From NCBI GenBank assembly GCA_937983635.1, contig CALJZR010000011.1, forward strand, positions 1-18,925: a stretch of 18,925 nucleotides of DNA. Direction: 5' to 3'. This document shows, in pieces, positions 1-6,126 of the stretch. A model generated the notes under the pieces. That model was given only the letters and a program-made list of their open reading frames with translations. It searched no databases and had not been told where the DNA came from. This DNA comes from an uncultured bacterium. Lineage in GTDB: Bacteria; Patescibacteriota; Patescibacteriia; Patescibacteriales; UBA12465. The first letter of the stretch is position 1. Each line of letters starts with the position of its first letter. The position numbers were made by a program, and so were the translations under genes.

Positions 1-183
1 TACAAGGTTAAAGTGATTGCTTCCGACAAGCCAACAGAAGGTGCGCCAAGCTACGTGGAGGTTAAAAAAAATGCTGCCGGCAGTAATTTAGAATTTAAAA
101 TTATCTTTAAAACCATGGACTTAGATAATGAAAAAGATAGCCAAAGGAAAAAAGGAACAGTAATCTATCATCCTAAGGGATAA
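1..183 (+). CDS. C-terminal end of an unknown protein (5' partial)
   Basis: Frame 1 is open from the first base to a TAA at 181-183 and gives the last 60 residues of a protein whose start lies outside the window. The fragment is hydrophilic and lysine-rich, alternates short beta-like stretches (YKVKVIA, YVEVKK, LEFKIIFK) with a charged tail, and ends HPKG. It has no membrane segment and no motif I recognise. The next gene starts 12 bases after the stop, so the two may be co-transcribed. It is probably coding because the frame stays open and its composition matches the neighbours, but no function can be given from this piece. Confidence 0.55.
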   Translation, partial: YKVKVIASDKPTEGAPSYVEVKKNAAGSNLEFKIIFKTMDLDNEKDSQRKKGTVIYHPKG

Positions 184-195
184 ATTTAAATTATT

Positions 196-543
196 ATGAA
201 TAACGAAGTTCAAGCTTATATTAATAAACAAGTTTCCCCGCAAAAAGAAATTATAAAAAAGATAAGGAGCTTAATTCAAAGAACCGCACCAGTAGCAATT
301 GAGGGCATGAGCTACGGCGTGCCCGCCTTTAAGTTGAACGGCAGTAATTTAATTGTTTACGCCGCTTTTAAAAATCATGTCGGTATTTACCCGGAGCCAG
401 AAACTATAAAAGTTTTTGAAAAGGAGCTCACAAATTACGAAACGAGCAAAGGGACAGTCAAATTTAAGATAGACGAACCAATCCCTTATAGTTTAATTGA
501 AAAGATTATTAAATATCGTATTAAGCTAAAATTAAAAAAATAA
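196..543 (+). CDS. DUF1801 (YdhG-like) domain protein
   Basis: A 115-residue protein with the hallmarks of the DUF1801/YdhG family, a small fold of about 110-130 residues related to frataxin-like proteins. The conserved blocks are MSYGVPAF (38-45), AFKNHVGIYP (57-66) and SKGTVKFKIDEPIP (84-97), followed by a basic tail. The single domain fills the whole protein, so it looks complete. There is no signal peptide or membrane segment, so it is cytosolic. Some relatives have been proposed to act in iron handling, but the biochemical role of most members is unknown and nothing here decides it. It starts with ATG 12 bases after the upstream stop, with no clear Shine-Dalgarno site. No terminator follows before the next promoter-like sequence. 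Confidence 0.85.
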   Translation: MNNEVQAYINKQVSPQKEIIKKIRSLIQRTAPVAIEGMSYGVPAFKLNGSNLIVYAAFKNHVGIYPEPETIKVFEKELTNYETSKGTVKFKIDEPIPYSLIEKIIKYRIKLKLKK

Positions 544-597
544 TAAGTTTTTACAAATCATTAAGTCGGCTGATACTAGTCTATTTTTATTATATTA

Positions 598-626
598 TTG
601 ACAAAATGATGGTAATATATTAAATT
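598..626 (+). promoter_or_regulatory. Candidate sigma-70-type promoter for the HExxH orphan
   Basis: A perfect TTGACA (598-603) is followed after 17 bases by TAAATT (621-626). Transcription would start near 633, giving a leader of about 75 bases that holds the long hairpin at 649-696. The -35 is perfect; the -10 is weak. Confidence 0.45.
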
Positions 627-648
627 TGGCATACTGTTCCTTAAAAAA

Positions 649-696
649 TTTATTGGTTTTCAGAGAAGATTTAAGTCTTTTGTGAAAACCAATAAA
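649..696 (+). promoter_or_regulatory. Long leader hairpin directly upstream of a start codon
   Basis: A perfect 13-bp inverted repeat (649-661 with 684-696) continues inward through A662-T683, one G-G mismatch, then six more pairs (664-669 with 676-681, one of them G-U), leaving a 6-base loop. The right arm ends 11 bases before the ATG at 708, just outside the weak AAAGAG ribosome site (700-705). On the + strand no T-run follows, so it is not an ordinary terminator of upstream transcription; read on the - strand, six Ts follow it, but no - strand gene is seen nearby. A role in translation or transcript stability is an inference. Confidence 0.5.
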
Positions 697-707
697 ACTA
701 AAGAGAA

Positions 708-1292
708 ATGGAGATAAATATTCTGTATAAAGCGGAGTCATTAGATGACTTTTCTTTACAACTCAAAAAGGTGATCCAGTATTTTGATGCTAAAATCTTC
801 AAGAAACCGGCTAAAGTAAGTATCCTTAAAAGTAAGTATTTTCTGGAGAAGGGGGCGGCTGCTTCCTCAACCAAAAAGTGGTTCTTCAAACTTTTGGGGC
901 TACCGGATGATTACTTTATATTTAGAGAAAGTAAGTATTTGGAAAATTTAAGCAAATTAGAGTTTGGAGCCATTTGTTGCGGCCTACATGAAGTTAGGCA
1001 CAGATTTCAACACTATAATAATGGTTGCTTAATCAGCCCAGCTTTTACCAGACGAAACACTGAGTATTTTTCTGAGTATTTTTCAAAGAAAATGATTGAT
1101 TATCTTTATCAAAACACCTATTCAAGGTATGGTGAAGATAGAAAAACTTTTGAAAGAGAATTTGACGCTTCTCTTCTCGAGTCAATTGTATCTTTAAATT
1201 GTAGGAATAATAAGATGACAACAGAAATTGTCATGGAATTAATAACTTGCAATCAGGAGAATATTGAGTCAATTATGCTGAAGCTCTTATAA
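708..1292 (+). CDS. Orphan protein with an HExxH zinc-peptidase-like motif
   Basis: A 194-residue protein that I cannot assign to a named family. Its centre holds GLHEVRHRFQ (92-101), which contains HExxH (H94, E95, H98), the zinc-binding and catalytic motif of many metallopeptidases. About 50 residues later, FEREFDASL (148-156) offers E151 or D153 as a third zinc ligand, the spacing and style seen in gluzincin-like proteins of the ImmA/IrrE kind. There is no signal peptide or membrane segment, so it would be cytosolic. No HTH region or partner repressor is seen beside it, so an IrrE-type role is only a possibility. It stands alone, with its own promoter candidate, a long leader hairpin and a strong terminator. 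ATG at 708 is preceded by a weak AAAGAG at 700-705. Coding is likely; activity is unproven. Confidence 0.7.
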   Translation: MEINILYKAESLDDFSLQLKKVIQYFDAKIFKKPAKVSILKSKYFLEKGAAASSTKKWFFKLLGLPDDYFIFRESKYLENLSKLEFGAICCGLHEVRHRFQHYNNGCLISPAFTRRNTEYFSEYFSKKMIDYLYQNTYSRYGEDRKTFEREFDASLLESIVSLNCRNNKMTTEIVMELITCNQENIESIMLKLL

Positions 1293-1308
1293 TTATTTAA
1301 TCCTTCTC

Positions 1309-1336
1309 AAAAAAGCCGTTACCCAACGGTTTTTTT
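1309..1336 (+). terminator. Rho-independent terminator after the HExxH orphan
   Basis: Stem CCGTT/AACGG (1316-1320 with 1325-1329) with loop ACCC is extended by a G-U pair and six A-T pairs into flanking A and T runs, ending in a 7-T run. It lies 17 bases past the stop codon. The A-run and T-run make it potentially bidirectional. Confidence 0.85.
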
Positions 1337-1414
1337 ATTTGAATCAAATTGTTCTATATAGACAAAATAGTGTTAAAAGTGGTATTTTTATTATATAAAC
1401 ACAAATTTAAATCT

Positions 1415-2314
1415 ATGCCCAAAATAATTGTTTCCGGTGCCACTTTGGATGATGGCCAAAAAAAGCGCTTAGAGGCTTTAGCGGAAGTTATTTATTTTTC
1501 TAGCCCAAATAATTCGGAAGAATTGATAAAACAAACAGAGGGAGCGGATGTTTTGCTTAGCAATGGTTCCTTCCTGTTAGATAGTCTGCCAGCCTTAAAT
1601 AATATTTTTATAACTTATCCCTACATCGAACTAGGGGTTTTTAATTCGGAGGATTTAAAAAAGAAGGGCGTCATTGTCGCTAACGCCCAGGGTGGCAACC
1701 GCCCCTCTATCATTGAATGGGTAATGTTTATGGCCTTGGAGCTATTTAGAAAGTTTTCTCCTCTTATCAGAGTGAAAGAAAATATGCCTTTACAGCTTCA
1801 GGAGAGCCTTGATGGCAAGAAAGTTTTAATTGTGGGCAAGGGAAGTATCGGCGCAAAAATCGCCATTCCTTGTCAGGCCTTTGGCATGGAAGTAGATTTT
1901 TTTGAAAGAGGGGATGATTTGATAAATAAGGCCGCTAAAGCCGATCTCATTATTAACTCCCTTAATTGCAATTCTTCAAGTAAAAATCTTTTAAGTAAGG
2001 ACTTCTTTTTATCTCTAAAATCAGGAGCATATTTTATATCTTTTGTCCGTCGACACACCTACGATCTGGATGCTTTAATAGAGGCTATAAAACAGGGAAT
2101 TGTTGCGGGTGCGGCTATTGACTGTGATCCAGAAAAATTTGGGGATACTAGTAATGAATTTTATCAAAAAGCTTTAGGCCAGCCGAAGATACTAGTCACA
2201 CCCCATGTCGCTTGGTCGACCAAACAGGCGGCTACTAATGGTGTCGAAATTGCTGTACAGAATATTGAGGCCTTTCTCAAGGGCTGTCCACAAAATATAT
2301 TAATGAAAGAGTAG
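1415..2314 (+). CDS. D-isomer-specific 2-hydroxyacid dehydrogenase family protein
   Basis: A 299-residue NAD(P)-dependent dehydrogenase of the D-2-hydroxyacid family, which interconverts 2-oxoacids and D-2-hydroxyacids. The Rossmann loop is GKGSIG (141-146). The family's catalytic positions can be followed: Arg in FVRRHTYD (212 or 213), an acidic segment AAIDCDPEKFGD (233-244) where the Glu normally lies, and His264 in TPHVAW. An earlier in-frame TTG at 1349 would add 22 residues with no resemblance to the family, so I chose the ATG at 1415, where MPKIIVSG is a normal first strand. Members include D-lactate, glycerate and phosphoglycerate dehydrogenases; the substrate cannot be told here, and the DCDPE block is atypical. 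The next gene starts 7 bases after the stop. Confidence 0.85.
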   Translation: MPKIIVSGATLDDGQKKRLEALAEVIYFSSPNNSEELIKQTEGADVLLSNGSFLLDSLPALNNIFITYPYIELGVFNSEDLKKKGVIVANAQGGNRPSIIEWVMFMALELFRKFSPLIRVKENMPLQLQESLDGKKVLIVGKGSIGAKIAIPCQAFGMEVDFFERGDDLINKAAKADLIINSLNCNSSSKNLLSKDFFLSLKSGAYFISFVRRHTYDLDALIEAIKQGIVAGAAIDCDPEKFGDTSNEFYQKALGQPKILVTPHVAWSTKQAATNGVEIAVQNIEAFLKGCPQNILMKE

Positions 2315-2321
2315 GGCTTAA

Positions 2322-3065
2322 ATGATATCTATGGAAAATAAAATAAAACTGGAAAGCGTCACTTTATTAGCAATTGATTGTGTGGATTTAGGAAGGGTAA
2401 AGCAGGTGATGGAAATTTGTCTTAATTACTTCGAATTTGCCGAGGTTAAAGTCTTATCTTCCTTAACATCAAATGATTTTGATAATATTTGTAAAATAGC
2501 CCCCATTAAATCAACCGAAGAATACTCATCTTTTGTAATCAATGAGCTCCATCAGCATATTAACACTACGCACGTTTTGATTATTCAGTATGACGGCTTT
2601 ATTCTCAACCCTAAAGCTTGGACCAATGAATTTTTGAAATATGACTACCTTGGCGCTCCTTGGCTGGTAGCTGACTGGTCAGTAGATAAATATGATTTTC
2701 CTGCAAAACTACTAGGGAAATACATAGTTGGTAATGGTGGCTTTAGTTTGCGCAGTAAAAAACTCTTATCTTTAACGGCTAATCTCTCGCAACAGGGAGA
2801 ATTAAAAAAATATCACCCTGAGGATGTCTCAATTTGTGTTTATCATCGTGAACTTTTAGAAAAAAATGGAATAAAATTCGCCCCGATTGATTTAGCTAAA
2901 CAATTTTCTTTTGAGGGAGAGAGCTTAGATAATTACTCCTGGAATAATCAATTTGGATTTCATGGACTCAAATGGACAGATATTTCTAAATGGAGCGGAG
3001 CTAATCCTGGATATAAAATTGATAATCCGGCTGCTGAAAAATCAGAAATAGTAAAATATCTTTAA
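2322..3065 (+). CDS. DUF5672 family protein, glycosyltransferase-like
   Basis: A 247-residue protein matching the DUF5672 pattern found in capsule and cell-surface sugar loci. The blocks in order are QYDGFILNP (89-97), YDYLGAPW (107-114), VGNGGFSLRS (136-145), HPEDVSIC (165-172), FSFEG (195-199) and FGFHG (211-215). The first of these resembles the metal/nucleotide-sugar site of GT-A glycosyltransferases, which is why the family is viewed as a probable glycosyltransferase; donor and acceptor are unknown. It has no membrane segment. The ATG at 2322 follows AGGG (2313-2316) by five bases, one of the better ribosome sites here; a second ATG at 2331 is an alternative. It is spaced 7 bases from the dehydrogenase and 15 from the next gene, so one operon is likely. 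Confidence 0.8.
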   Translation: MISMENKIKLESVTLLAIDCVDLGRVKQVMEICLNYFEFAEVKVLSSLTSNDFDNICKIAPIKSTEEYSSFVINELHQHINTTHVLIIQYDGFILNPKAWTNEFLKYDYLGAPWLVADWSVDKYDFPAKLLGKYIVGNGGFSLRSKKLLSLTANLSQQGELKKYHPEDVSICVYHRELLEKNGIKFAPIDLAKQFSFEGESLDNYSWNNQFGFHGLKWTDISKWSGANPGYKIDNPAAEKSEIVKYL

Positions 3066-3080
3066 CAGCAGCCTAAACAT

Positions 3081-3413
3081 ATGAAAATTATTAAATGGAT
3101 CGCCAGAATAACCTCTCTTTGTCTTTTAATATTTACTCTGCCTTTTTATTTTGGTTACGGGAACCCTTTACCTTTTATAAACTCTGGCTATTCGTTATGG
3201 GAAAATGTGGCCTTAACTATGATGCCCCTAATTTTTATTGGCCTAGCGGTGGGTTGGAAATTGGAAAAGATTGGTGGATTTTTAATAGTAATTCCGGTAA
3301 TAATAGGTTTTCTGGTGGGATTAATAACGGAGGCAAATTTTAGTATTAATTTGTTAGCCCCTCTAATTCCGGGAATTTTATATTTAATAGTTGCCTATAA
3401 TAAAGCGTTATGA
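3081..3413 (+). CDS. Small four-helix membrane protein
   Basis: A 110-residue, very hydrophobic protein with four predicted membrane helices at about 7-25, 41-59, 63-82 and 89-106. Between the first two lies FGYGNPLPF (24-32), and between the second and third the basic-acidic turn GWKLEKIGG (58-66). No enzymatic motif is visible and I do not know its function. The ATG at 3081 has no Shine-Dalgarno site. Its TGA stop overlaps the start of the next gene (ATGA at 3410-3413), so the two small membrane proteins are probably translated together and may act as a pair. Confidence 0.75.
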   Translation: MKIIKWIARITSLCLLIFTLPFYFGYGNPLPFINSGYSLWENVALTMMPLIFIGLAVGWKLEKIGGFLIVIPVIIGFLVGLITEANFSINLLAPLIPGILYLIVAYNKAL

Positions 3414-3595
3414 AAATAAATTATTGGCAAATTACATCTTTTATTTCGCTAATATTGCTTGGCGTTTTCGTATTTATATACGGTGGATATGATGATAGCC
3501 CCGGAGCCCAACTATTGGGATTAATCATATTTATTATTGGTGTTATTGGATTAGTAAAGATTAAGAAAAAATATTCTAATATAGATAGGAAATAA
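3410..3595 (+). CDS. Tiny two-helix membrane protein
   Basis: A 61-residue protein with two predicted membrane helices (about 8-24 and 34-49) joined by the short loop YGGYDDSPG, ending in a strongly basic tail (KIKKKYSNIDRK). The tail suggests a cytosolic C-terminus by the positive-inside rule. The ATG overlaps the TGA of the previous gene, which indicates translational coupling. It matches no family I recognise. Its final codons abut the - strand terminator at 3594-3618, so its transcript would run into the structured region that follows. Confidence 0.65.
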   Translation: MKINYWQITSFISLILLGVFVFIYGGYDDSPGAQLLGLIIFIIGVIGLVKIKKKYSNIDRK

Positions 3596-3618
3596 AAAAG
3601 GGGCCAAAAGAGACCCCT
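3594..3618 (-). terminator. Intrinsic terminator oriented to the - strand
   Basis: Read on the - strand, positions 3618-3612 (AGGGGTC) pair with 3605-3599 (GGCCCCT) around a 6-base loop, using one U-G pair, and a run of six Ts (3599-3594) completes it. On the + strand the wobble becomes an A-C mismatch, the stem shrinks to five pairs and no T-run follows. The orientation is therefore -, although no - strand protein gene is present. Confidence 0.6.
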
Positions 3619-3741
3619 CTTCAAAACTCATGACTTTGTGCATGTGTAGCGTCGCGTGACGGGACGCCTTCCCGGCATTTAAGGTGGCGGGACGCTCGCT
3701 TCCTTTCTCTTAGTTTATTACTGAAGAGAGAATTGAGATAT
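3594..3741 (-). ncRNA. Candidate structured RNA on the - strand
   Basis: This gene-free stretch contains a markedly GC-rich core (3648-3703) in AT-rich surroundings. Nested pairings are visible: 3722-3731 with 3614-3623 (10 bp), 3691-3696 with 3648-3653 (AGCGTC/GACGCT), and the hairpin 3670-3674 with 3660-3664. Two pairs of the outer helix are U-G only when read on the - strand, and the terminator at 3594-3618 has the same polarity. The outer helix and the terminator share four Gs (3614-3617), and a second short hairpin (3724-3729 with 3706-3711) competes with the outer helix, so switch-like behaviour is possible. I do not recognise it as SRP RNA, 6S RNA, RNase P RNA or tmRNA. The 5' end is a guess. 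Confidence 0.4.
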
Positions 3742-3744
3742 AAT
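3739..3744 (+). promoter_or_regulatory. Candidate -10 element for the Nudix gene
   Basis: A perfect TATAAT at 3739-3744 lies about 100 bases upstream of the Nudix start, but no convincing -35 is found 16-18 bases before it. It overlaps the candidate - strand promoter region. Confidence 0.3.
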
Positions 3745-3747
3745 GAA

Positions 3748-3776
3748 AGGTTAACTTTTTACAATAATTCTGTCAA
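3748..3776 (-). promoter_or_regulatory. Candidate - strand promoter for the structured RNA
   Basis: On the - strand a perfect TTGACA (3776-3771) is followed after 17 bases by TAACCT (3753-3748), which is a poor -10. A second option is TTGTAA (3764-3759) with TATATC (3742-3737), 16 bases apart. Either would start an RNA near 3730-3741 that reads into the structured element. Confidence 0.3.
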
Positions 3777-3846
3777 TTTATATCTAATTAATTCTTACTA
3801 ATTGGCGCAATATATCTTACAAATAAAGGGGTAATTATTGTTTAAT

Positions 3847-4251
3847 ATGAAAAAATGGGCCGGAGCCTTATTAATCGAAAAATCTGGTAAAGCAATTTTG
3901 CAAAAACGAGATAACAATACTGAAATTACTAATCCTGGTAAAATTACTTTATTTGGTGGGGAAGTAGAGTTTGGAGAAACAGAAGAAGGCTGCTTTAAAA
4001 GAGAAATTAAAGAAGAGGTTGATCTGGCGGTCTCTGACTTTAGTTATCTGGGCTTATATCAAAAGAGGAGTGCTACGCACGGTGAAGATTGTGATTGCTA
4101 TGTTTATTTAGTGGAGAATATAGATTTAAAAAAGATTAAAGTGAGCGAAGGGCAAGGTTACGTTTTAATTTCAGCTAAAGATAATTATTTAACGGAAAAA
4201 TATAGCTTGATTACGCAGAGCGTTCTTAGTGATTATTTTAGGAACTTATAA
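3847..4251 (+). CDS. Nudix hydrolase
   Basis: A protein of 134 residues (137 if TTG at 3838 is used) with one Nudix domain, which hydrolyses nucleoside diphosphates linked to another group. Numbered from the TTG start, the Nudix box runs from G41 to L63: G41, E47, R55, E56, E59 and E60 are in the expected GX5EX7REUXEEXGU spacing, so the metal-binding glutamates are intact. The glycine near the end of the box is Asp62, a mild departure. AAGGGG (3826-3831) is well spaced for the TTG at 3838 and too far from the ATG at 3847; both starts are plausible and I list the ATG. Substrate is unknown: NTP clean-up, ADP-ribose or dinucleotides are all possible. Another gene follows 19 bases later. Confidence 0.85.
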   Translation: MKKWAGALLIEKSGKAILQKRDNNTEITNPGKITLFGGEVEFGETEEGCFKREIKEEVDLAVSDFSYLGLYQKRSATHGEDCDCYVYLVENIDLKKIKVSEGQGYVLISAKDNYLTEKYSLITQSVLSDYFRNL

Positions 4252-4270
4252 CAAACTAAATTATAGTGAT

Positions 4271-4606
4271 ATGAACTTTGGAGAAAGTCCGAAAAATTTG
4301 AATGAGTTAGAAAAATCTCGACTCAAGCTCCTGGCTGATGAGTTGGATAAAATGCAAAAAGATGCATTAAAGAGGCTTAAAATTGAAAGCGAAACAATCC
4401 CTTATTTAAATTGGATCATTCAGGACCTGCGCAAAGGTGATTTAAATACAGCAAAAATAAATTATGAGCAACAAAGGGATAAATATGATGATAAGCCGGA
4501 TATACGAAAATTTTTAGAAGATAACGGCATTGCCAGTAAAGGCATAGATTGGGAAGCTTGGAAAAATTCTGAATCTTACGAAGAATATCAAGACAACAAA
4601 ATTTGA
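4271..4606 (+). CDS. Unknown small helical protein
   Basis: A 111-residue, highly charged protein that should be almost entirely helical; I do not recognise it. The N-terminal half is lysine/glutamate rich with leucine spacing typical of a helical hairpin or short coiled coil (about 9-45), the middle contains YLNWIIQDLRKGDLNTA, and the C-terminus is acidic with two tryptophans (IDWEAWKN). No signal peptide or membrane segment is seen. The reading frame opens at GTG 4229, inside the Nudix gene, but the ATG at 4271 gives a normal start and a 19-base gap, so I chose it. The stop is TGA. Confidence 0.6.
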   Translation: MNFGESPKNLNELEKSRLKLLADELDKMQKDALKRLKIESETIPYLNWIIQDLRKGDLNTAKINYEQQRDKYDDKPDIRKFLEDNGIASKGIDWEAWKNSESYEEYQDNKI

Positions 4607-4628
4607 TAGTATTGATATTTTTTATAAT
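4603..4628 (+). promoter_or_regulatory. Weak promoter candidate before the alpha/beta hydrolase
   Basis: A perfect TATAAT (4623-4628) lies 21 bases before the hydrolase ATG. The nearest -35-like hexamer, TTGATA (4603-4608), is only 14 bases upstream, shorter than usual, so the site is doubtful. Confidence 0.25.
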
Positions 4629-4649
4629 TATTTCAGATAATAACACCCC

Positions 4650-5210
4650 ATGTTTGATTTCAAAAATAATAATAAAATTATTTTTATACCCGGCTGGCTA
4701 GATAGCGGCCAACGGCATGGCTTTTGTCGTAGCCTAGAATTGTGGGGAGGGCTTGTTAATTTTAATCAAGACTTAAAAACGGATTATGTAATTGCTCACA
4801 GCCTTGGCGCTTTAGCCGCTCTGTCTAATTGGCAAAAATATCGAAACCTTAGAATAATTCTAATTAATCCTGTTATTTCCAGGAAGGGGATTATAAAAAG
4901 ATGGTTGAGATTTAATAAATATGAAGGCGTGCCCCAATCTTTGCGAGCGGGGATTAGACTTTTACCCTTACTTTTGTCTTTTATAACTATTATTAAATTA
5001 TTCCGCGTCCCCGCCTTGGCAATTATCAAACAGATGGCCCCGGCGCAATTATTTATCCTTCGCGGTGAAAAGGATATTTACCTGGCCGATAGGGAGTTTA
5101 TGATGACTCTAAAGGAGCGGGGATTTACAGTGGAACAAATTGATGGCGCCGGACATAATTATAGTCACGATTTTGAGAAAAAAATTAAAGAATACATTCA
5201 CCTTGATTAA
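4650..5210 (+). CDS. Small alpha/beta hydrolase, RBBP9/YdeN-like
   Basis: A 186-residue serine hydrolase of the compact alpha/beta class. The N-terminal strand and oxyanion region are IIFIPGWLDSG (10-20), as in RBBP9/YdeN proteins. The nucleophile elbow is AHSLGA with Ser51, the acid is probably Asp142 in RGEKDIYL, and the base is His169 in GAGHNY, so a complete Ser-Asp-His triad is in order. The length matches RBBP9-like proteins (about 180-200 residues). A hydrophobic segment at about 101-118 probably belongs to the cap or a helix and is not a clear anchor. Substrate is unknown; esterase or peptidase activity is the family expectation. The next gene starts four bases after the stop. Confidence 0.8.
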   Translation: MFDFKNNNKIIFIPGWLDSGQRHGFCRSLELWGGLVNFNQDLKTDYVIAHSLGALAALSNWQKYRNLRIILINPVISRKGIIKRWLRFNKYEGVPQSLRAGIRLLPLLLSFITIIKLFRVPALAIIKQMAPAQLFILRGEKDIYLADREFMMTLKERGFTVEQIDGAGHNYSHDFEKKIKEYIHLD

Positions 5211-5214
5211 ATAT

Positions 5215-5766
5215 ATGCATTTTACCACCATCGTTATTTTTCCGGCCGATAATAAAACTTTAGAGAAGATCCGCCAGAATTTAGAAAAGGAGACTAAAAG
5301 CTATCCCTCAGAAATAATCAGACAGTCGGCCGTCCTTATTCCTGGGACTGATTTATCCAGCCACGAATCTGTAGCTAAAGCTTTAGCTGAACTTACCGGT
5401 AATGAGACTGGAGTTGATGAAAAGGGTGTATATTTAATGACCAGCCTCTTTAAAGATAATCTCATTGCCCAGTGCCAAAAAAAGATGGAGCCGGCTTTAA
5501 AAAAGTTAAACTTTTTCGATGATTATTCCGTCTATGATTTGAAAATGACCGAAGATTTACTCATAAATATTGAGGCCTACGACCGATTTCCTGATGCCGT
5601 CTTATTGCCTGACTTAAAACTGCTCAGGCCCCATCAGGCCTTTATGAATGTTGATATTGCTAGTGCTAATTATCCCGCCTTTCAAAAGTGGCAAGCGGAA
5701 GTTAAGACAATCTTGAAAAAAAATGCTAAAAATAGTTTTTCTTTAATTTTAGATTGTCATGTCTAG
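5215..5766 (+). CDS. Unknown protein coupled to the alpha/beta hydrolase
   Basis: A 183-residue soluble protein that I cannot assign. It begins with a hydrophobic strand (FTTIVIFPADN) followed by a charged helix, contains SAVLIPGTDLSSHESVAKAL (38-57), and ends in another strand, SFSLILDCHV; this alternation suggests an alpha/beta fold. It has two cysteines and no metal or nucleotide motif I can name. The frame is open from TTG 5140 within the hydrolase gene, but the ATG at 5215, four bases after the upstream stop, is the natural start. The tight spacing suggests co-expression with the hydrolase. No terminator is evident after it. Confidence 0.65.
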   Translation: MHFTTIVIFPADNKTLEKIRQNLEKETKSYPSEIIRQSAVLIPGTDLSSHESVAKALAELTGNETGVDEKGVYLMTSLFKDNLIAQCQKKMEPALKKLNFFDDYSVYDLKMTEDLLINIEAYDRFPDAVLLPDLKLLRPHQAFMNVDIASANYPAFQKWQAEVKTILKKNAKNSFSLILDCHV

Positions 5767-5809
5767 GTTTAAATGATAAATATGCAAAATCATCAAAATA
5801 TATAGGCAG

Positions 5810-5823
5810 AAATAAGCTTATTT
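5810..5823. repeat. Perfect 14-bp palindrome
   Basis: AAATAAGCTTATTT is fully self-complementary with no loop. It lies between two genes, 11 bases upstream of a promoter-like -35, a position where an operator could sit. In such AT-rich DNA it may be chance. Confidence 0.35.
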
Positions 5824-5833
5824 GAAAAATAAT

Positions 5834-5862
5834 TTGATTTTATTCTAAAAAGAGGTTAAGAT
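5834..5862 (+). promoter_or_regulatory. Candidate promoter for the 40-residue basic protein
   Basis: TTGATT (5834-5839) and TAAGAT (5857-5862) are separated by 17 bases; four of six positions of each match the consensus. The start would be near 5869, about 20 bases before the ATG at 5888. Confidence 0.4.
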
Positions 5863-5887
5863 AAATATTATTAATTTAAACATTTAT

Positions 5888-6010
5888 ATGGCTAAAAGAA
5901 GTACTGGTGTGGGGAAGGGCAAAAAATCCCACTCTCACAAAACCAAAAAACGCTTAGAAATAAAGCGGGTGATGTTGGAAGAAAAAGCAAAAAAGGCAAA
6001 TAAAGGCTAA
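5888..6010 (+). CDS. 40-residue lysine-rich basic protein
   Basis: An open frame from ATG 5888 to TAA 6008-6010 encodes 40 residues, beginning MAKRSTGVGKGKKSHSHKTK and ending KKANKG. About a third of the residues are lysine or arginine; the first half is glycine/serine/histidine-rich and probably unfolded, the second half (LEIKRVMLEEKAKKA) a basic helix. This is the look of a small ribosomal or nucleic-acid-binding protein, but it matches neither bL32, bL34, bL36 nor bTHX as I know them. A promoter-like pair upstream and a strong terminator at 6061-6085 bracket it as its own unit, which supports a real gene. Confidence 0.6.
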   Translation: MAKRSTGVGKGKKSHSHKTKKRLEIKRVMLEEKAKKANKG

Positions 6011-6060
6011 TTATTCCTAGGATGAGCCAAGTTGTCATCAGACAAACTAAAGTTTTCTAT

Positions 6061-6085
6061 AAAAACACGCCTTCGGCGTGTTTTT
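6061..6085 (+). terminator. Strong rho-independent terminator
   Basis: A perfect 11-bp stem, AAAAACACGCC with GGCGTGTTTTT, closes on a TTC loop, the T-run being part of the right arm. It ends the transcript of the small basic protein and separates it from the promoter at 6127-6135. Confidence 0.85.
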
Positions 6086-6126
6086 GTTAATATTTTACTA
6101 TAAAACTGGATTTTTTTCAGAAAAAA

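Noticed and set aside
1349..1414. N-terminal extension of the 2-hydroxyacid dehydrogenase from TTG 1349
   Set aside because: It would begin 12 bases after the terminator and adds a hydrophobic stretch foreign to the family.
3095..3343. 82-residue + frame inside the first small membrane protein
   Set aside because: It overlaps a clear membrane protein in another frame and has a glycine/asparagine composition typical of a shadow frame.
3594..3741. SRP RNA, 6S RNA or another housekeeping RNA
   Set aside because: The GGAA-capped SRP domain with its GGAAGCAGC-type loop is not present (only a loose GGAAGCGAGC), and the 6S central bubble and tmRNA tag features are not seen.
3610..3745. Small - strand peptide genes within the structured element (for example MPGRRPVTRRYTCTKS)
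   Set aside because: The frames are very short, have no ribosome site and are interrupted; RNA structure explains the region better.
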